Shown one piece after another: positions 58,075-64,000 of a DNA stretch of 64,000 nt (positions within the stretch are counted from its first letter, which is position 1; the number at the start of each line of letters is the position of its first letter). The notes under the pieces are model-generated. The model made no database searches and was not told the origin of the DNA. It saw only the letters and a program-made list of their open reading frames with translations. A program made the position numbers and the translations under genes. The stretch comes from Oscheius tipulae. Lineage: Eukaryota > Nematoda > Chromadorea > Rhabditida > Rhabditidae. The stretch lies in NCBI GenBank assembly GCA_037178975.1, contig JASJZH010000005.1:2914001-2978000 (forward strand). The letters are read 5' to 3'.

Positions 58075-58348
58075 ATGATGCGATTCCTCTGCCTTCTCCT
58101 TCTCTCCGGAATGCTCCTGGCCACTGTCTACGCAGGAGCTGTAAGACTTTTCAGCAAGATTCAACAGAAACCATTTTCAGGATTGCTCGAATAATTGCGA
58201 CTTCTGTCCACAAGCCGCAAAGGCTAACGAGTGCTGGATGGATTATGCTGTACGCGATCAAAGATGTGGATACCTGGCCAACATGGGAATCAAAGACACC
58301 CGCTTCTCTTTTGTGGCATACGGTCGACGTTGCTACTGCTGTCCTTAA
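58075..58348 (+). CDS. Small secreted cysteine-rich peptide (77 residues)
   Basis: Two exons (58075-58140 and 58181-58348) joined in phase 0 encode a signal peptide (MMRFLCLLLLSGMLLATVYA) and a mature chain of about 57 residues. The chain has eight cysteines: C-x3-C-x2-C, then two single cysteines (ECWM, QRCGY), and a closing CYCC followed by Pro. I do not recognise the pattern as a named family. It is small, stably disulfide-bonded and secreted, so an extracellular effector, defence or structural peptide is possible. The intron starts exactly at the signal-peptide junction. TATA box at 58033 and AATAAA at 58371-58376 frame a compact gene. It lies inside the GH45/PAN mirror block. Confidence 0.75.
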
Positions 58349-58370
58349 AACCGCCTCACGAGTAAACTTG

Positions 58371-58376
58371 AATAAA
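58371..58376 (+). terminator. AATAAA poly(A) signal of the peptide gene
   Basis: aataaa lies 23 nt after the stop codon. Confidence 0.7.
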
Positions 58377-58421
58377 CTTTGACTTCTGCTATCATCTTCT
58401 TTTTAATGTAAAAACAGACGA

Positions 58422-58560
58422 AAGTTGGCTTTTTATATTATCGGTACCCGGATGCTTTAAGACACATTGGTATTGGTGAAAATGTTTGCGGAACCGAAAC
58501 AATCTAATCATCTGATATCTTTGTATTTTGCGCTTGGCATAGAAATGTTTGCCTGAATGA
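58422..58560 (+). repeat. Repeat shared with 62078-62235
   Basis: gaaagttgg, cggtacccggatg, tcttgt/tctttgt and catgtttgcctgaa-type blocks occur in the same order and orientation at 62078-62235. It lies beyond the PAN copy 1 stop codon, so it may include 3'-UTR-like or mobile sequence. Confidence 0.45.
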
Positions 58561-58606
58561 CTGTAGGTCAATGAAAGAAGGAAAAGTTTTATACGTATCA
58601 TACTGG

Positions 58607-60060
58607 CTAAGTTCTATTGAGCACAATTTGTAAATCAATATTACAGAAGTTGTTTCTTTCTTCTTTGAAGACATAGCAGTTACTTGAGGTCTCATCAGGT
58701 GACTTAAAAAAGTAATGAGTGGAAACAAGAAAGAAAACCCACTATGTATTTAAAGCCACACTGAGTGAAACTGCTGCTATGTTTTGGACGAGCTCTATCC
58801 GAAACATCATTCTTCAAAAAACACCGTCCTCCATCCTTATCAGTGTAAGAAAAATGTGTGCAAGCGGTGTTCTTCATGCACAGTCTTGAACAAGCGTGCG
58901 CTGTTTTTGTGATTTCATTCATGAGAATGTTTCCTTCAAAATCACAAGACGAGGATATCAAGTTGTGGTTTACATCAAACTCGAACTTTTCCTGAAAAAC
59001 ATTTTATACAGAACTGTCATATACCAGTCGCCACAAACACTGTCAAGTGTTTTCCCAATTAGAGCTGGCTCGTGTCGCAGACGGACGCTTCTTGCAAATT
59101 GTAATGGTAGAATATATCAAAAACAGTGCTACAATGAGTACTCACAGGTTTTGTTTGTTGTATGGAATTATGCTAAAATAATGAAAGCAAATGAAAGATC
59201 AATGAAATAAACGATCGGATTTGGTGCCCTTTTGCGAATGCGGTAAACAGACATTGAAATCAAAATAGAACAGTTTTTTACGGTTCCAGTTTTCGGGAAC
59301 TGAAGAGGGAGCGGCTGAGAGCAGGAGGAGAACAAGATAAAGTGTAGAATAGCGAAGCCTAACTCGACAATCAAAAAGCTAAACCCACTTGAGGCTTGTA
59401 GCCACAAATGAACTTGTGATTCTTCATCACAACCTCAGAATCTGTCGTGAGCTGCTGTTTCATGAGACAGGTTCCATTCTTGGTCCAGTTCCAGGAAAAA
59501 TGAGTACACTCGGGCTGTTGTTGACACTCCAAAAAGCATTCTGGTGGTGAGAGGTTCAATAATGTCATAGTTTTCAGCTCAAAATCGCAGCCGAGAGCCC
59601 ATAGTAACTGGCCGTCGTCGACTGAATGCCAGTCTAGGTTCTAAAGGCATCGACTTCAAAAAGAAGACTACCTTTCCGGCTCCTCTTTGACCACACATAA
59701 CGCTCTTATCAGCAACCTTAACAGGTCTTGTTCCAACATCAACATTTCTTTTAAGCTCACAGGTCCCACCTAACTCGGTTAGGTTTTTCCATGTGAAATG
59801 AGTGCAGTAGGAATCTTTGTAGCATTTTTCTAAGCATTCAGCTGGATTTGAGGGTCTACTGTACCAATCAAAACCGGAATACTCGCAGCCGGTCGAAAAG
59901 ATCATACCATTTTTACCCTCTTTCCACTCAAATTCCTGAAACGTTTTGGTAACTAAAGTGTAAGGTCTGTTTGAGGCTGTTTTTAAAAACGGACCTCTTG
60001 TGAGTGAACGTGTAGGAGAATTAAGAGAATAGTGCAAAGATGTGTCCACTGAGCAGACAT
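58607..60060 (-). CDS. Secreted three-domain PAN/Apple-like protein, copy 1
   Basis: Five exons (60060-59995, 59935-59672, 59640-59389, 58991-58743, 58702-58607), all with phase-0 junctions, encode 308 residues. The start MSAQWTHLCTILLILLHVHS is a signal peptide and was chosen because it joins in phase to exon 2, as in the plus-strand copy. Each of exons 2-4 holds one PAN/Apple-like unit. These have an N-terminal GC/SC cysteine, a helix with C-x3-C (CLEKC, CFLEC, CSRLC), then CTHFTW or CTHFSW/Y, a GTC or GRC segment, and a final CG. PAN domains mediate protein or carbohydrate binding. Exon 5 gives a short Cys-containing tail (NFCN). Exon 4 is almost identical to exon 4 of copy 2. Confidence 0.85.
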
Positions 60061-60571
60061 TGAGAATAAACGACATCGAGCGGTGTAAAAATTGTGATCA
60101 GCTGTTTCGTTTTGTTGATGTCAAAACGGACATACTTGCTGAAAATATTGGTTTATAGATTTTTTCGCCGGTCAATAGACACTAACTTATTTTACTCGCC
60201 TAAACTACTAGGACACAAATTAGAAAAGGGTTTGCTTGTTTTAGTTATCCCTTTAACGATGGCACCATGACGGAGAAAAAACTTCAAAATGTTAGATTTG
60301 AACCAATTCTCTTATTCAATACTCCTCTAAGCACTCACTCATACGTCGAAAACGTTACACACATCGACACAATTCGATTATTTATCGGAACATATGTTTG
60401 CGAATATTTATTAGCTCTTACTAAAACTAAAACCCTTCCCTAGTTAGATCCCAACATATGAAGTATATTTCTAGTGATCTGATCACGATAGAGGTTTTCA
60501 AAGTGTACTTCTCACAAGACCCGAACAACTAGTCGACTTCAAATTTTACGTTGTCCTTGCTGTTCCGCTTA

Positions 60572-61817
60572 ATGCGACTCTCGTGGAAGTCCTTTTTTGC
60601 TATTGCATTCATCTTCGTTCGAAATGCCGGCAGCCAAGAGGTAACTTTGTGTTTCTGTCACATTATGTGTAAGACCCGTGTCTTTTGAAAGATTTATTAA
60701 CGGTTTATCATGTATCTAGCAAAACATCTATTTTTAGGATCATGTATGGCGCAATGCTGAAAATGGAATGGTTTACTCGACTGGATGTTATTATTCTGAC
60801 TTTGATTATCACATAATACCTTCAAATACATCGGACTGCTCTCAAAAGTGCTACGATGATGAGAAGTGCACACACTTTTCATGGAATCATGGGACCTGTT
60901 TTATGAAGAAAAACGTCAATGTCGGTACAAAACCTGCTAAAGGCGATCGAAGCTCTCGCTGTGGTTTCAGAGGGCCAAGAAAGGTCGGTTTATCAATTTG
61001 ATTATGCACTTACATACAGCGTTGTAAACCAGTTTTATAAACGCAGTCATCATTATGGAACAGAAACCTTAAAAACAGCTTTATATTTCCAGAATTTGGA
61101 CTGGCATTCTTTTGCGAGCGACAAGCTCCGATATGCTCGAGGATGTTATTTTGAGTACAACAATATGAAATCAGTCATTGAAAAGACTCCAAATGACTGT
61201 TTCTTGCAATGTCTAGGGAACTCTAGATGTTCTCATTTTTCTTGGAATTGGGAAGCAAATGGGACCTGTTGGCTGAAGCACAACTTTTCACCTGAATCTG
61301 AGCCTTTGATGCGGCATCAAGAAGAAATTTGTGGTTTCAAAACAAGGGTAGGTTTGACTTCAATTTGTGACTTGACTTCAATTTATGTGTGTTTACGTTT
61401 CTATTTTTATTTTTTCTATTTCAGAGACTGTTTGAGTTTGATGTAAACCACAACTTGATATCCTCGTCTTGTGATTTTGAAGGAAACATTCTCATAAATG
61501 AAATCACAAAAACAGCGCACGCTTGTTCAAGACTGTGCATGAAGAACACCGCTTGCACACATTTTTCTTACACTGATAAGGATGGAGGACGGTGTTTTTT
61601 GAAGAATGATGTTTCGGATAGAAATCGGCCAATTTTTACCAGGAACTTAATTCAATGCGGCTTCAAATATGTGGTAGTGCTTCTTTCTTGTTATCACTCA
61701 CTCCGTTTATAGCCGCCCGATCCGACCCGAATGAGCTGTCATATCTTCAAAGGAAGAGGAGACAACTTTTGTAATGTAAATGTAGGACTTGTGTTGAATA
61801 AGAAGAAGCTGTTGTGA
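60572..61817 (+). CDS. Secreted three-domain PAN/Apple-like protein, copy 2
   Basis: Five exons (60572-60640, 60738-60983, 61093-61347, 61425-61673, 61713-61817), all phase 0, encode 307 residues in the same arrangement as copy 1. The signal peptide is MRLSWKSFFAIAFIFVRNAG, ending in SQE at the exon junction as in copy 1. Domain 1 has STGCYYS, CSQKC, KCTHFSW and GTCFMKKNV. Domain 2 has GCYFEY, CFLQC, RCSHFSW and GTCWLKHN. Domain 3 has SSCDFEG, CSRLCMKNTACTHFSYTD and GRCFLKNDV. The final exon is supported because its product (CHIFKGRGDNFCN) aligns with the copy 1 tail (CYVFKEERNNFCN). If the 39-nt intron before it is not removed, the protein stops at 61712 instead. Start codons of the two copies are 511 bp apart, head-to-head. 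Confidence 0.85.
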
Positions 61818-62273
61818 TCAAATATGAGTGTTACAAACGAGTTTTTTTTTTACCATATTCAGCTTCCTAGTTGATGCATTGTAGTGAAAACATCAGTGGC
61901 AAGAAAACAAACAATGTTCTTTAACTTAAACAGAAGTGAAATGTGCCGTGTATGATTACTTTCGTTGTACTGAAATTGAAACGGTTACTGCCATAGAAAT
62001 AAACTTTGATCACAAGTGTCATATAGAACAATGTATTTAGTCTGCCCAGCTCTGTTTGCTTCGAAATAGTCGTAACTGAAAGTTGGTTTTAAAGCATTTA
62101 CGGTACCCGGATGTTTTCAGTAAAACCCGTGCTGTTAACGGTGTTTGTGGAGTCGAGACATCCTGGTCCTCTGATTGACGATAATGTCTTTGTGTTCTGC
62201 TCGAAGTTACACTGAGCATGTTTGCCTGAACAATCGCATAAAAGTGTTTCAGCTTATTGCTCAAGCAACCGTA
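61818..62273. other. Region between PAN copy 2 and GH45 copy 2
   Basis: Contains the repeat at about 62078-62235 that is also found at 58422-58560, and otherwise A/T-rich DNA. No gene seen. Confidence 0.45.
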
Positions 62274-63769
62274 ATGAAGTTTGCTCTGTTATTGATCTTC
62301 CATGTACTGGTCATAGCTGCCGACGAGATTGGCGAAACAACGAGATACTGGTTAGCTCTACTTCAACATAAAATCATTCTCGTTGTAGGGACTGCTGCAA
62401 GCCATCGTGTGGATGGCCAGGGAAGGCAAATCTAAAACAAGGACCAGTACAAGCTTGCGATGTCAACAATTTTCACATTGACGACAAAGGCGAAACCAAG
62501 TCCGGATGTAATAGCGGAGGATCCTACACCTGCTCCTCACACCAACCTTGGGCCGTCGACGATACACTTGCTTATGGCTTTGCTGGAGTCCGCATTTCAG
62601 GTCAAACGGAAGCAAACTGGTGCTGTGCCTGCTACGAGTTAACCTTTACTAGCGGCCCAGTCCGAGGCAAAAAAATGGTCATACAAGCTACAAACACTGG
62701 TGGTGACTATGGCCACAACCAGTTTAATCTGCAGGTAAATTGGAAGCTGGTGTGTAATGAGAGCTTATTCCGGTTCACGTTAGCGCTGCTTATCTAAATT
62801 CAGGATTTTTAAAGCGATCTCATTGAATCCGAAACACTTCTTATTTGCGACAAAAGGCTTCCCTTTTGAAAACACTGGCGAAAACTCAGTTTTTGTCGAA
62901 ATCATTTATACACGTTAGGCTGCCGCCCCTTCGGGGTGATAGCCTAACTTGTTGCGCACCTTGAGGCATAACTACCTTGTCCTTTTTCCAGCAAAAACGA
63001 TTGCTAATGACCATCAATGAAACCCACTTCCCACTCTTTAACTCCACTTTCTATCTCTCAAACCCACTTCCCTGTCACTCTTTGAACCCATTTCCGATTT
63101 CTCGACCCAACTCCCTGTCCAAGTATTGCTATCGTCCCTGAGGTGCTCAATGACAGTTATATCCTCTGATACCTTTGAATGTTGCCCGGTTTCTATTCCC
63201 TTCTGTCAGCCTGTCATGGTCCTTCTCTCTCACTTCGCCCTGTTCGCATTTTCCGCGCCAGTCGAGCTACCATGCCAGAAGCAACGTTCTCCCAAAAAAG
63301 GTATCTCCCGAACTGACTTGACTTGCCAACAATTAGTATGTGCACAAAATAGTGCACACTAATTGGCAATATTGGCTTCAGATAGACAGACAGACAGAGA
63401 CGCGAGGACATTTTAAACTAGATTCACACCTTTTTTGAATCGAACATTGCGCGCGAATTCATGCAGCGTATCCAGATATCCGCTTCCATTTCTGAATCAC
63501 TAAGCGCTCAGTTTTAGATTCCTGGAGGTGGTGTAGGCTTCTTCAACGGTTGTCGAGCACAATGGAACTCTCCGGTCAATGGGTGGGGGCAGCAGTATGG
63601 TGGACTCGAATCGCAAAGTGATTGCTCTCAACTGCCATCTGAACTTCAAGGTGGATGCAACTGGCGCTTCAACTGGTTCAAAAACGCCGACAACCCGACT
63701 GTAACCTTTCGTAAGGTGTCCTGCCCATCTGCTCTAACAGACAAAACCAAATGCGTTCGCAACGAATAA
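62274..63769 (+). CDS. GH45 family protein, copy 2, with catalytic-acid Asp replaced by Asn
   Basis: Exons 62274-62350, 62389-62734 and 63518-63769 encode 224 residues. Exon 2 (346 nt) and exon 3 (252 nt) are the same length as in copy 1, with the same phases. A signal peptide ([18 protein letters not shown]) is followed by [17 protein letters not shown] with the catalytic-base Asp kept. [40 protein letters not shown] and [18 protein letters not shown] are also kept. At the acid position the sequence is [12 protein letters not shown], where copy 1 and the family have HFDL. The codon is AAT at 62726-62728. The loop Asp of GGD is kept. The protein may be inactive or changed in mechanism, perhaps a binding protein. 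Its second intron (783 nt) carries a dispersed repeat and a strong hairpin. The stop codon lies inside an AATAAA (63765-63770). Confidence 0.9.
62914..62948. repeat. Strong hairpin with ttcg loop
   Basis: gttaggct pairs with agcctaac, and an inner gcccc-ttcg-gggt stem closes on a UUCG-type loop. It lies in the second intron of GH45 copy 2. Confidence 0.6.
63300..63422. repeat. Dispersed hairpin repeat, copy 2
   Basis: Over about 120 bp it closely matches 52810-52936, including the attagt...cactaat hairpin and the gaggacattttaaactagat end. It lies in the GH45 copy 2 intron. Confidence 0.6.
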
Positions 63770-63869
63770 AGAATTATACGTTACTGATATTTCGTTTTCT
63801 CCTTTACGAGTTGTAGCAGTTTCCTCCACAGCTGGCTTATCCTCTTGTTTCTTGACATTTATTTTCTCA

Positions 63870-63955
63870 GTTTTTGGGTATTAGTGTTGATATGCAATTG
63901 TTTGAACACCATGACAGACGGACAAACATCACTGCGTTTTAGTAAAGAAAGATGG
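63870..63955. repeat. Copy of the 10615-10710 dispersed repeat
   Basis: agtttttgggtattagtgtt gatatgcaattg ... cactgcgttttagtaaagaa ag matches 10615-10710 in the same orientation. A partial copy flanks the foldback at 47334-47365. Confidence 0.55.
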
Positions 63956-64000
63956 AGACAGAAATAGACAGGGAAATAGCTAGCCAGAGAGACAGTAACA

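Noticed and set aside
56300-63769. GH45 genes as bacterial contamination
   Set aside because: Each has a eukaryotic signal peptide, two spliceosomal introns at matching positions and AT-rich animal-like flanks.
1-64000. CRISPR arrays, bacterial operons, rRNA genes
   Set aside because: No regularly spaced direct repeats or rRNA-like sequence were found; the DNA is eukaryotic nuclear.

Overview
The window is animal nuclear DNA and most likely comes from a nematode. Nearly every gene is split by very short GT-AG introns (often 37-60 nt) with a TTTTCAG-type acceptor. Several start codons sit a few bases after such an acceptor, as expected where leaders are trans-spliced. The gene set also fits: an SGNH-type acyltransferase C-terminus of the nematode kind, a MEC-17-like tubulin acetyltransferase, a group-3 LEA protein, GH45 cellulases and an RTE-type LINE. 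This is inference from gene structure and protein resemblance; the species is not identified. I rebuilt exon chains by hand, requiring consistent reading phase across each junction.

Layout, left to right. 99-740: last two exons of an SGNH/acyltransferase gene (+). 1167-4374: mitochondrial-type glutaminase (-). 5717-9965: large LEA-like stress protein (+). 11059-12632: SAM methyltransferase (-). 12817-14705: PAP2/LPP lipid phosphatase (-), head-to-head with INTS2 (Integrator subunit 2, +, 15434-22336, 19 exons). INTS2 introns carry a tRNA-Thr gene, tRNA copies and tRNA-like relics. 22507-23406: GPI-anchored Ly6/uPAR-type protein (+). 23700-24428: ABCA transporter pseudogene (-). 24524-26505 and 29299-31316: two paralogous, highly divergent forkhead genes (-), with an orphan gene (28192-28887, -) between them. 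32750-33950: alpha-tubulin N-acetyltransferase (-). 34-38.4 kb: gene-poor. 38495-43061: Pumilio/PUF RNA-binding protein (+). 44638-48037: microsomal prostaglandin E synthase 2-like protein (+), with a near-perfect foldback element in its fifth intron. 49805-51460: orphan protein (+). 51530-52490: dead LINE fragment. 52952-55954: an apparently intact RTE-type LINE flanked by a 15-bp target-site duplication.

The right end (56300-63769) is the most unusual part. Two GH45 endoglucanase genes and two three-domain PAN/Apple-like secreted protein genes form a mirror-image block: GH45 (-), small Cys-rich secreted peptide (+), PAN (-), PAN (+), GH45 (+). The PAN paralogues share exon phases and one almost identical exon while their other exons have diverged, which suggests gene conversion. 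The second GH45 copy keeps the fold but has Asn in place of the catalytic-acid Asp. Together these look like a recently duplicated, secreted carbohydrate-directed gene set; its function is inferred, not shown.
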